This document shows, piece after piece, positions 46,325-54,800 of a stretch of DNA of 64,000 nucleotides. This stretch comes from Rhodopseudomonas faecalis (GTDB lineage: Bacteria; Pseudomonadota; Alphaproteobacteria; Rhizobiales; Xanthobacteraceae). The stretch is taken from the NCBI RefSeq assembly GCF_003217325.1, contig NZ_QJTI01000002.1, positions 62,001 to 126,000 on the forward strand. The letters run 5' to 3'. Position 1 is the first letter of the stretch. Each line of letters begins with the position of its first letter. The position numbers and the translations under genes were made by a program. The notes beneath the pieces were generated by a model that made no database searches, was not told the DNA's origin, and was given only the letters and a program-made list of their open reading frames with translations.

Positions 46325-46822
46325 ATGCCGGCCAAGGACAAGGATCTGCACGATCTCTTTCTCGATACGCTGAAGGACATCTACTACGCCGAGAAGCAAA
46401 TTTTGAGGGCGCTGCCGCGGATGGCCAAGGCCGCGCAGTCCGACAAGCTGCGCGCCGCCTTCGAGAAGCATCACGGCGAGACCGAAGGCCAGGTCGAGCG
46501 GCTGGAGCAGGTGTTCGAGCTGTTGGAAAAGCCAGCGCGCGGCAAGACCTGCGATGCCATCATCGGCATTCTCGATGAGGGCAAGGAGATCATGGAGGAG
46601 TACAAGGGCGCCGAAGCGCTCGACGCCGGTATGCTCGCTGCGGCGCAGGCGGTCGAGCATTACGAGATCTCGCGCTATGGCACACTCAAACAATGGGCGA
46701 CCCAGCTCGGCATGAAGGACGTCGCGCGGCTGCTCGACCAGACGCTGCAGGAAGAGAAGAAGACCGACCAGACGCTGACCGAGCTGGCGGAGACGGCGGT
46801 CAACATCGCCGCCGCGGCGTAG
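46325..46822 (+). CDS. DUF892/YciF-type ferritin-like protein
   Basis: 165-residue all-helical protein of the YciE/YciF (DUF892) ferritin-like family. The start LHDLFLDTLKDIYYAEKQIL is diagnostic; glutamate and histidine ligands of a diiron-type centre occur as YYAEKQ, KHHGETEGQVERLE, AAQAVEHYEISRYG and a C-terminal LQEEKKTDQTL. Linked to envelope, oxidative or osmotic stress in other bacteria. Supported here by an EcfG-type promoter upstream. Two other in-frame starts lie a few codons earlier. Confidence 0.9.
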   Translation: MPAKDKDLHDLFLDTLKDIYYAEKQILRALPRMAKAAQSDKLRAAFEKHHGETEGQVERLEQVFELLEKPARGKTCDAIIGILDEGKEIMEEYKGAEALDAGMLAAAQAVEHYEISRYGTLKQWATQLGMKDVARLLDQTLQEEKKTDQTLTELAETAVNIAAAA

Positions 46823-46873
46823 GACGATTGTCGCTGAATACGTCTCTCTTGGCAGCCGGTGAAGTCTTCAAGA

Positions 46874-46999
46874 CGTCATTGCGAGGAGCGCTTGCCTTCA
46901 CTGCACGACGTCAACCACGTCATTGCGAGGAGCGAAGCGAAGCAATCCAGCTAAGTTCTGCTGCGCGAACAACTGGATTGCTTCGCTTCGCTCGCAATG
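46874..46999. repeat. Dispersed repeat family A forming a 27-bp hairpin
   Basis: After one partial head at 46874, CATTGCGAGGAGCGAAGCGAAGCAATCCAG at 46921-46950 is given here only as its ends (CATTGCGAGG ... GCAATCCAG); it pairs with CTGGATTGC ... CTCGCAATG at 46973-46999, leaving a 22-base loop and one three-base bulge. It lies 33 bp beyond the 3' end of the DUF4130 gene. Confidence 0.88.
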
Positions 47000-47031
47000 A
47001 CGGTGCATTTAATGATGACGTAAATAATGCA

Positions 47032-47886
47032 TCACCGCGATGAATCGTCGTGGTCGCGATTGCTTGACAGCGCCTTCCGGCGCTGCCGGTTCGGTTTTGG
47101 CGCGGGCGGTGCGGCGTCGATCATCGCGCTGGTGCGGCGTTCGGCATCGGCGATCAGCGGTTCGATCAACGCCGCTTCCGGCAGATTTTTCCAAAAGCGT
47201 TTTGGCATATGCGCCTGCATCGCCTTCATGTTCAGACGCGCCGGATTGAACGTGCTGGCATAATAGGTCAGCCATAATTGCTCGAGCCGGTCCGCGCCCG
47301 GCGCCATATCGCGCGCGATGCCGGGCGTGAAGCTGAGCGCATGGCCATCCCAATGCGCACAGCGCTCCGGCGTTAGAATCGACCAGGGCATGTCGGCAAA
47401 GCGGCGTGCGAAGAACGGCGCAGTCGCCTCGACAATGTGGTGCTCGGGCTCATACCAGGCGACGAAATGATTATCCGGCTCGCGGCCGATCTCGCGAAAG
47501 CGCACAAAGCCCTGCATCTTGTGCTGATCGCTGCGCACCGCCTTGGCCATCGCTTCAAGCTGCGTCATCTGCCGATCGGTGCAGCGCGCCAGCAGATCGG
47601 GATCGCGGCGCAGCCGCCACAGCACCGCATAGAGCAGCGCAAAGCGCTGCGGATCACGGTGCAGCATCACGGTTTTGGCAAGGTCGACAAACAGCGCCGG
47701 CACGTTGAAGCTGCCGGAGACGCGCGGCAGCGTCGAGGGCTGTGCCGGTTCGGCAAACAGATCAGGCGCGGCGCCGGCAACGCTCCAGCGCACCTCGGCC
47801 GGCGCAACATTGGATAGCACCAGCGCGCGCGCTGCCTCGCGCCAGCCGGCAAAATCAATGTCGCTATCAAGTTTGATCTGATGCAT
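47032..47886 (-). CDS. DUF4130-family protein (TIGR03915), without uracil-glycosylase domain
   Basis: 284 residues. The DUF4130 pattern is clear: DFAGWREAARALVLSNVAP, then KTVMLHRDPQRFALLYAVLWRL, MQGFVRFREIGREP, FVAWYEPEHHIVEATAPFF and ARRFADMPWSILTPERCAHWDG. The family is always linked to a radical SAM partner (TIGR03916) and in many proteobacteria is fused to a C-terminal UdgX-type uracil-DNA-glycosylase-like domain. Here the protein ends just where that domain would begin, with a basic tail (PNRQRRKALSSNRDHDD). A dispersed repeat lies immediately downstream. Role in nucleic-acid repair is inferred from the family; activity unknown. Confidence 0.82.
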   Translation of the reverse strand: MHQIKLDSDIDFAGWREAARALVLSNVAPAEVRWSVAGAAPDLFAEPAQPSTLPRVSGSFNVPALFVDLAKTVMLHRDPQRFALLYAVLWRLRRDPDLLARCTDRQMTQLEAMAKAVRSDQHKMQGFVRFREIGREPDNHFVAWYEPEHHIVEATAPFFARRFADMPWSILTPERCAHWDGHALSFTPGIARDMAPGADRLEQLWLTYYASTFNPARLNMKAMQAHMPKRFWKNLPEAALIEPLIADAERRTSAMIDAAPPAPKPNRQRRKALSSNRDHDDSSR

Positions 47887-47909
47887 CGCAGTCGAAAGCG
47901 TGGGGCGCG

Positions 47910-49139
47910 TCAAAAGCCAAAACCCAGTTGCTGCGCTTGCGGCGCAAAGCGCGCCTCAAGCCTGGTGCTGTCGAGCAGCGCCGGCGCCGGGCGGTGATCG
48001 GGCAGAACGATGAACGGCAGCGCCTTGTTTTTGGGGATGCGCAGCCGCGCCAGATCAGCCGTGCGCAGCGTGCCGACCCGGCGTAGGGTCAGAATCCGTT
48101 CCACCGTGCGCGCGCCAAAGCCCGGCACCCGCAGCAGGTCTTCGCGCGAGGCGCGGTTGACGTCGAGCGGAAAGCGCTCGCGGTGGCGCAGCGCCCAGGC
48201 CAGTTTGGGATCGTGCTGTAGCGACAGCATGTCGGTGTCGTCGAGAATTTCGTCGGCGGCAAAGCCATAAAAGCGCAGCAGCCAATCGGCCTGATACAGC
48301 CGATGCTCGCGCACCAAAGGCGGCGCCGCCAGCGGCAGCGCCCGGCTGGCCTCGGGGATCGGGCTGAACGCCGAGTAGTACACCCGCTTCAGATGATAGG
48401 CGCCATAGAGATTGGCGCTGGTGGCGAGGATGGTCTTGTCGGAGGCGCTGTCGGCGCCGACGATCATCTGCGTGCTTTGCCCGGCGGGCGCGAAGCGCGG
48501 CGGCTTGCTGCGGCTCGGCGTCTGGCGTGCCTCCTGCGCTTCATCGAGTTTCAGCCGCACCCGGCCCATGCTGCGCCGGATCGAGCGCACGTTCTTCTCT
48601 GGCGCGAGCCGGCAAAGACTATGCTCCTCCGGCAACTCGATATTGATCGACAGCCGGTCGGCATAGCGGCCCGCGGCGCTGATCAGCGCCTCGTCGGCGT
48701 CGGGAATGGTTTTGAGATGGATGTAACCGCGAAACTGGCGCTCACGCAGCGTGCGCGCCACCGCCACCAACTGCTCCATGGTGTAGTCGGCGCTGCGGAT
48801 GATACCGGAGGACAGAAACAGCCCCTCGATATAGTTGCGGCGATAGAAGCCGAGCGTCAGCGTCACCACTTCTTCGACGGTGAAGCGGGCGCGCGCCACG
48901 TTCGAGGACGCGCGGTTGATGCAATACAGGCAGTCATATTGGCAGGCATTGGTCAGCAGAATTTTCAAGAGCGAGATGCAGCGGCCATCGGGCGCAAACG
49001 AATGACAAATGCCCATGCCGCCGGCCGAGCCGAGCCCCTTGCCATCGCGGGAGTCGCGCCGGTTGGTGCCGCTGGAGGCGCAAGAAGCGTCGTATTTGGC
49101 GGCATCGGCGAGAATGGCCAGCTTGCGTTGCAGATCCAT
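47910..49139 (-). CDS. Putative DNA modification/repair radical SAM protein (TIGR03916)
   Basis: 409 residues. Radical SAM cysteines in NACQYDCLYCINRASSN near residue 80; FLSSGIIRSADYTMEQLV follows, and the C-terminus has a helix-hairpin-helix DNA-binding motif (REDLLRVPGFGARTVERIL). This is the obligate partner of DUF4130 proteins; the reaction is unknown. Stop and DUF4130 start are 23 bp apart, forming an operon. The start (MDLQRKL) lies 83 bp from an SOS box shared with the divergent imuA gene, which suggests DNA-damage induction. Confidence 0.87.
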   Translation of the reverse strand: MDLQRKLAILADAAKYDASCASSGTNRRDSRDGKGLGSAGGMGICHSFAPDGRCISLLKILLTNACQYDCLYCINRASSNVARARFTVEEVVTLTLGFYRRNYIEGLFLSSGIIRSADYTMEQLVAVARTLRERQFRGYIHLKTIPDADEALISAAGRYADRLSINIELPEEHSLCRLAPEKNVRSIRRSMGRVRLKLDEAQEARQTPSRSKPPRFAPAGQSTQMIVGADSASDKTILATSANLYGAYHLKRVYYSAFSPIPEASRALPLAAPPLVREHRLYQADWLLRFYGFAADEILDDTDMLSLQHDPKLAWALRHRERFPLDVNRASREDLLRVPGFGARTVERILTLRRVGTLRTADLARLRIPKNKALPFIVLPDHRPAPALLDSTRLEARFAPQAQQLGFGF

Positions 49140-49221
49140 CCCAAAATTCCTCACAAGGGGGCAGTCCAAAACTCAGGTGGCGATCCCGATTGACTCCTCG
49201 GGGCGCCTGGGTCTTATATTA

Positions 49222-49236
49222 GAACATATCATGAAC
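49222..49236. promoter_or_regulatory. LexA (SOS) box GAAC-N7-GAAC
   Basis: GAAC-ATATCAT-GAAC is an exact match to the alphaproteobacterial LexA operator. It sits in the 163-bp gap between the divergent radical SAM gene and imuA, 67 bp from the imuA ATG. imuA-imuB-dnaE2 operons are classical SOS targets, which supports the call. Confidence 0.88.
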
Positions 49237-49302
49237 GAAACGGCCAGCCACGGGTTTTAAGGACAACCGGCAAACGGCCGCCAATCGATGAAGGAGCGCG
49301 GC

Positions 49303-50085
49303 ATGCCCAGTGCCCGCATGAGCACGCTTGCGCGCCTGCAAGGCGCCATTGACCGGCTGGAACACGGCCTGGCGGAGCCGCTGCGGCGCCAGCCGCTCGG
49401 CCATGCCGCGGTCGATGCGGCGTTGCAGGGCGGGCTGGCGCTCGGGGCGCTGCATGAGGTGTTCGGCGAAGGTCGCGCCGCCGGCGCCGCCACCGGCTTT
49501 GTCGCCGGGCTGGCGCGGCGCGCCAGCGAGCAGCGCTTTCTATTGTGGGTGCGGGTCGATTTCGCGGCGCGCGAGAGCGGCGATCTGGCGATGGCCGGCT
49601 TTGCCGAACTCGGGCTCGATCCGCGCCGCATCGTGGTGGTGCGCGCGCCCGATGCCGACAGCGCGCTGCGCAGCGCCGCCGATGCGCTGGCCTGCACCGG
49701 GCTCGGCGCGGTGGTCACCGAGCTGTGGGGCGAAAGCTGCGCGTTCGATGCGGTCGCCAGCCGCAAGCTCAGCCTGGCGGCGCAGCAATCCGGGGTCACC
49801 GCCTTGATGCTGCGCATCGCCGCCGCGCCGCAGACCTCGACCGCCGAAACGCGCTGGGTGGTGCGCGCCGCGCATTCGCCGCCAGTGGAGGGCTGGGGCG
49901 CTCCGGTGCTTGAAACTTCGCTCATCCGCAATCGTCGCGGCCCGACCGGCCGCTGGATCATGGAATGGAATTGTGATGCGTGCCGCTTCCGTGAACCGCA
50001 GACGCATCCTCGGCCTTTGGTTGCCGCGGTTGCCGACCGATCGTATCGAACGGCTGTCGTCGCCCCGCGACGGCTCGCCGGCTGA
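49303..50085 (+). CDS. imuA: Mutasome protein ImuA
   Basis: RecA/SulA-related accessory protein of the ImuA-ImuB-DnaE2 damage-induced mutagenesis system. 260 residues. N-terminal LARLQGAIDRLE, then GGLALGALHEVFGEG and a RecA-like core FLLWVRVDFAARESGD; the typical ending WIMEWNCDACRFREPQTHPR is present. AAGGAG lies six bases before the ATG. The last 110 bases overlap imuB in another frame, as seen in relatives. Expected to help recruit ImuB and DnaE2 to lesions. Confidence 0.9.
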   Translation: MPSARMSTLARLQGAIDRLEHGLAEPLRRQPLGHAAVDAALQGGLALGALHEVFGEGRAAGAATGFVAGLARRASEQRFLLWVRVDFAARESGDLAMAGFAELGLDPRRIVVVRAPDADSALRSAADALACTGLGAVVTELWGESCAFDAVASRKLSLAAQQSGVTALMLRIAAAPQTSTAETRWVVRAAHSPPVEGWGAPVLETSLIRNRRGPTGRWIMEWNCDACRFREPQTHPRPLVAAVADRSYRTAVVAPRRLAG

Positions 50086-51562
50086 ACCGCGCGTCGTCGT
50101 CGCCAAACGCGACAACGCGCTCGTGCTGGTGGCCTGCGACGCCCGCGCGGCGCAAGGCGGGCTGACGCCCGGCATGCCGCTCGCCACCGCGCGCGCCATG
50201 CATCCCTCGCTCGACGTGATCGAGCATGATGCCGTGGCCGATGCCGCGCTGCTTTCAGCGATCGCCGATTGGTGCGACCGTTTTACCCCGCTGGTGGCGC
50301 TGGATGGCGATGACGGCCTGTGCCTCGACATCACCGGCTGCGCCCATCTGTTCGGCGACGAACAGGGGCTGCTTACCGCGCTGCTGCAGGGGCTGCAGCG
50401 CCAGGGTTTTGCGGCGCGCGCTGCGATTGCCGGCACCGCGGTGGCGGCGCGGGCGCTGAGCCGCGGTGCGCCGCGCACCATCGTGCCGCCGGGCGGCGAG
50501 GCCGAGGCGGTGGCGCCGCTGCCGGTGGCGGTGCTTGGCGTTGATCCCGGCATCGTGCGCGGGCTGCGCCGCGCGGGGCTGGTGACGATCGGCGATGTGC
50601 TGGCGCGGCAGCCCTCGGAACTGGCGGCGCGGTTTGGTGCTGATTTTGTCGCGGTGCTGCGCCAGGCCAGCGGCGCGGACGATGCGCCGATCTCGCCGCG
50701 CCGTCCGGCACCGGACTATGTGGTCGACAAGCGCTTTGCCGAGCCGGTGGCGACGCTTGAAGTGATCATGCCGACGCTGCTGGCGCTGGCGCGGCTGTTG
50801 ATCGCGGCGATGGAAAAGAGCGGCAAGGGCGCGCGGCAATTGCTGGCGTCGTTTTTCCGCAGCGACGGCGCGGTGCGCACCATCATGGTCGAGGCCGGTC
50901 AGCCGGTGACGCGCACCGAAATGGTCGAGCGTTTGTTCGCCGAAAAGCTCGATGCGCTCGCTGATCCGCTCGATCCCGGTTTCGGCTTCGATCTGATCCG
51001 GCTCGCCGCAAGTCACACCGTGCTGGTCGATGCCGCGCAGCGCGGCTTTGATAGCACCGCTCATCAGGCCGAGGATGTCGCGGCGCTGGCCGACACGCTG
51101 TCGGCGCGGCTCGGCGCGCGGCGCGTGCTGCGTTATCTGCCGCAGGACAGCCATCTGCCGGAGCGCGCGGCGCTGGCGGTGCCGGTGCAGCATTGTCCGC
51201 CGCAAACCTGTCACGAGACGCCGTGGCCGGGTCGCGCCGACGAGCCGCCTTTGCGGCCGCTGCGGCTGCTGCAACCGCCCGAGCCGGTCGAGGTGCTGGC
51301 CGAAGTGCCCGATGGGCCGCCGGCGCAATTCACCTGGCGCCGCGTCACCCATCGCATCGCCCGCGCCGAAGGCCCGGAGCGGATCGCGATGGAATGGTGG
51401 CGCGCGTCCGAGCCGGGCCTGACCCGCGATTACTTCCGGATCGAGGACGAGGTCGGCGCGCGGTTCTGGCTGTACCGCGACGGGCTCTATGGCCGCGAGG
51501 TGTTGCCCAGCGCCGATGGCCACGGCCAACCGCGCTGGTATGTGCACGGCCTGTTCGCGTGA
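49976..51562 (+). CDS. imuB: Y-family polymerase-like mutasome protein ImuB
   Basis: 528 residues of the Y-family DNA polymerase fold but lacking the catalytic acidic residues: the N-terminus reads LGLWLPRLPTDRIER where active polymerases have DMDxFFA, and the second site is LDGDDGLCLDITGCAHLFG. ImuB acts as adaptor linking the beta clamp, ImuA and DnaE2. Helix-hairpin-helix (VRGLRRAGLVTIGDVLARQP) and little-finger segments follow. Second gene of the SOS operon; a 316-bp repeat-filled gap separates it from dnaE2, more than is usual. Confidence 0.93.
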   Translation: MRAASVNRRRILGLWLPRLPTDRIERLSSPRDGSPAEPRVVVAKRDNALVLVACDARAAQGGLTPGMPLATARAMHPSLDVIEHDAVADAALLSAIADWCDRFTPLVALDGDDGLCLDITGCAHLFGDEQGLLTALLQGLQRQGFAARAAIAGTAVAARALSRGAPRTIVPPGGEAEAVAPLPVAVLGVDPGIVRGLRRAGLVTIGDVLARQPSELAARFGADFVAVLRQASGADDAPISPRRPAPDYVVDKRFAEPVATLEVIMPTLLALARLLIAAMEKSGKGARQLLASFFRSDGAVRTIMVEAGQPVTRTEMVERLFAEKLDALADPLDPGFGFDLIRLAASHTVLVDAAQRGFDSTAHQAEDVAALADTLSARLGARRVLRYLPQDSHLPERAALAVPVQHCPPQTCHETPWPGRADEPPLRPLRLLQPPEPVEVLAEVPDGPPAQFTWRRVTHRIARAEGPERIAMEWWRASEPGLTRDYFRIEDEVGARFWLYRDGLYGREVLPSADGHGQPRWYVHGLFA

Positions 51563-51878
51563 GGGCAGGCGCTAGGGCCAGAGGCTAGGCTTAGTCATTG
51601 CGAACGCAGCATCGCACAATCTCTCTTTCGTCATTGCGAGCGCAGCGACGACGAACAATGTCCCTTTCGTCATTGCGAGCGAAGCGACGTCGAACAATGT
51701 CTCCGCCGTCATTGCGAGGAGGCGAAGCCGACGAAGCAATCCAGAAGCGCCGGTGCTCTGAGTGTTTGGATTGCTTCGTCGCGAAGCCTGTGCCCGGACG
51801 GCGCAAAGCGCCGATCCGGGTGCTCCTCGCAATGACGAAAAGAAACGTCATCTGAAAATCTCATCCGAGGCGGATCGC
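51563..51878. repeat. Array of family A repeats between imuB and dnaE2
   Basis: Four direct copies of GTCATTGCGAG-type sequence start at 51594, 51630, 51669 and 51708 (spacing 36, 39, 39 bp). The last runs to GAAGCAATCCAG; an inverted partner begins at TTGGATTGCTTCGTCGCG near 51770 and ends at CTCGCAATGAC (51836). The array fills most of the spacer; no gene is present. Spacing and degeneracy differ from CRISPR. Confidence 0.88.
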
Positions 51879-54800
51879 ATGATCGCGCGTTACGCCGAAA
51901 TCGGCGTCACCAGTAATTTCTCGTTTCTGCACGGGGCCTCGCATCCGCAGGACTATGTGCAGCAGGCGAGCCTGCTTGGCCTGGATGCGATCGGCATTGC
52001 CGACCGCAACACGCTGGCCGGCGTGGTGCGCGCCTATAGCGAGCTTGGCAATGACGAACTGATCCACAAACCAAAGCTGCTGATCGGCGCGCGGCTGTGT
52101 TTTGCCGACGGCACGCCGGAGCTACTAGCCTATCCCACCGACCGCGCCGCCTATGGCCGGCTGTGCCGGCTGCTCAGCGCCGGCAAGATGCGCGCCGATA
52201 AAGGCGAGTGCCATCTGACCTTCGCCGACCTCGAAGCCTTCGTCCCCGAGCCCACCACGTCGTCATGGCCGGGATCGCGGCCACCCACGTCTTGGCAGCG
52301 GCAACGGTTGAAAGACGTGGCTGCCCGGCCCAAGGCCGGGCATGACGATCCCCAAAAACAGCACTCGCAAATCCTGCTGGTCTTGATACCGCCTTATCGT
52401 TTTCATGCCGCCGAGATCGCCGCTGCCTTGCAGCGTCTGACGGCGTTGCAGCGGGACGGCGTCTGGCTGGCGCTGGCGCCCTATTATCGCGGTGATGACA
52501 AGCGGCGGTTGGCGCGGCTGCGGCATGTTGCGGCGGCGGCGCAGGTGCCGTGCATCGCCAGCAATGACGTGCTCTATCACCACCCGGATCGGCGCGCGTT
52601 GCAGGACGTGCTGTCATGCGTGCGCAATAAGACCACGCTCGATGCAGCCGGGCGGCACCTTGAAAGCAATGCCGAGCGTCATCTCAAGCCGCCGGCGGAA
52701 ATGGCGCGGCTGTTCCGCGCCGATCCGGAGGCGATCGCCGAGACGCTGCGCTTTGCGAGCCGCATCTCGTTTTCGCTCGATGAGCTGAAATATCACTATC
52801 CCGATGAGCCGGTGCCACCCGGCAAGAGCGCGCAGCAGCATCTGCATGACCTCACTGAACTTGGCATCACGCAGTATTTTCCAAACGGCATCAGCGCCAA
52901 GCTGCGCGCCACCATCGACAAGGAACTGGCGATCATCGCGCGCCGCGGCTACGCGCATTATTTCCTGACCGTGCACGACATTGTCCGCTATGCGCGCTCG
53001 CAAGGCATTTTGTGCCAGGGTCGCGGCTCGGCCGCCAATTCGGCGGTGTGCTACGTGCTCGGCATCACCTGCGTCGATCCGACCGAAATCGATCTGTTGT
53101 TCGAGCGCTTCGTGTCCGAGGAGCGCGACGAGCCGCCCGATATCGACGTCGATTTCGAGCACTCGCGGCGCGAAGAGGTGATGCAATACATTTATCGCCG
53201 CTATGGCCGGCACCGCGCCGCGATCGTCGCCACCGTGATCCATTATCGGCCGCGTTCGGCGATCCGCGATGTCGGCAAGGTGCTGGGCTTGTCCGAAGAC
53301 GTCTGCGCCGCGCTCGCCGATACGGTGTGGGGCTCGTGGGGCAAGGGGCTCAGCGAGATGCAGGTGCGGCAGGCCGGGCTTGACCCGACAAACCCGATGA
53401 TCACCCGCGCGGTCGAGCTTGCCACCGAGCTGATCGGCTTTCCGCGCCATCTGTCGCAGCATGTCGGCGGCTATGTGCTGACCCAGGACCGGCTCGACGA
53501 ATTCGTGCCGATCGGCAACGCGGCGATGGCCGATCGCAGTTTCATCGAATGGGACAAGGACGACATCGACGCGGTCAAGATGATGAAGGTCGATGTGCTG
53601 GCGCTCGGCATGCTGACCTGCATCCGCAAGGCGTTCGATCTGATCAGCAAGCACAAGGGCACGGCGCTGCAACTGTCCGACATCAAATCGCAGGACGATA
53701 ACGAGGTCTACCAGATGCTGCAGCGGGGCGAGTCGATCGGCGTGTTTCAGGTCGAGAGCCGCGCGCAGATGAACATGCTGCCGCGCCTTAAGCCGCGCTG
53801 CTTCTATGACCTCGTGATCGAAGTCGCGATCGTGCGGCCCGGGCCGATCCAGGGCGACATGGTGCATCCTTATCTGCGCCGCCGGAATGGTCAGGAGCCG
53901 GTGGTGTATCCATCGCCGGCCGGGCATGCCGGCGAGAAGAATGAGCTGCAACAGATATTGGGCAAGACGCTGGGCGTGCCGCTGTTTCAGGAGCAGGCGA
54001 TGCGGATCGCGATCGAGGCCGCGCATTTCACGCCTGACGAAGCCAATCAGCTGCGCCGCGCGATGGCGACCTTTCGCAATGTCGGCACCATCGGCAAGTT
54101 CGAAAGCAAGATGATCGGCAATCTGGTGAAGCGCGGCTATGACCCGATATTCGCGCAAAACTGTTTTGAGCAGATCAAGGGCTTTGGCTCCTACGGCTTT
54201 CCGGAAAGCCATGCCGCCAGTTTCGCCAAGCTGGTCTATGTCTCGGCCTGGCTGAAATGTCTGCATCCCGATGCGTTCTGCTGCGCGCTGCTCAATTCGC
54301 AGCCGATGGGTTTTTATGCGCCGGCGCAGATTGTTGGCGATGCGCGCCGCAACGGCGTCGAGGTGCGGCCGATCGACATTGCGTTCAGCGAGGGCCAGTG
54401 CACGCTGGAGGCGCATTGCGGCCGACATCATGCGGTGCGGCTCGGCTTTCGGCAGATCGACGGCTTTCGCTGGGCCGATCCCGATGAGGAGCGGGTGCGG
54501 CGCGCCGCCGGCGAACCGCCGAGCGATGATTGGGCAGCGCGGATCGTTGCGGCGCGGGCGCGCGGCGCGTTCAGCTCGCTCGAGCAGTTCGCGCGCGTCA
54601 CGCGCCTGCCGAAGCGCGCGCTGATCCTGCTCGCCGATGCCGATGCGTTCCGCTCGTTGCAGCTCGATCGCCGCGCGGCGCTGTGGGCGGTACGGCGGCT
54701 GCCCGACGACGTGCCGCTGCCATTGTTCGAGGCCGCGAGCGCGCGCGAGCAGCGCGACGAAGCCGCGGCGCCGCTGCCGCAGATGCCGCTCGCCGAACAT

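Noticed and set aside
51594-51836. CRISPR array between imuB and dnaE2
   Set aside because: The repeats are imperfect, spacing is 36-39 bp including the repeat, the sequences between them are themselves related, and the same element occurs singly elsewhere. No cas genes.
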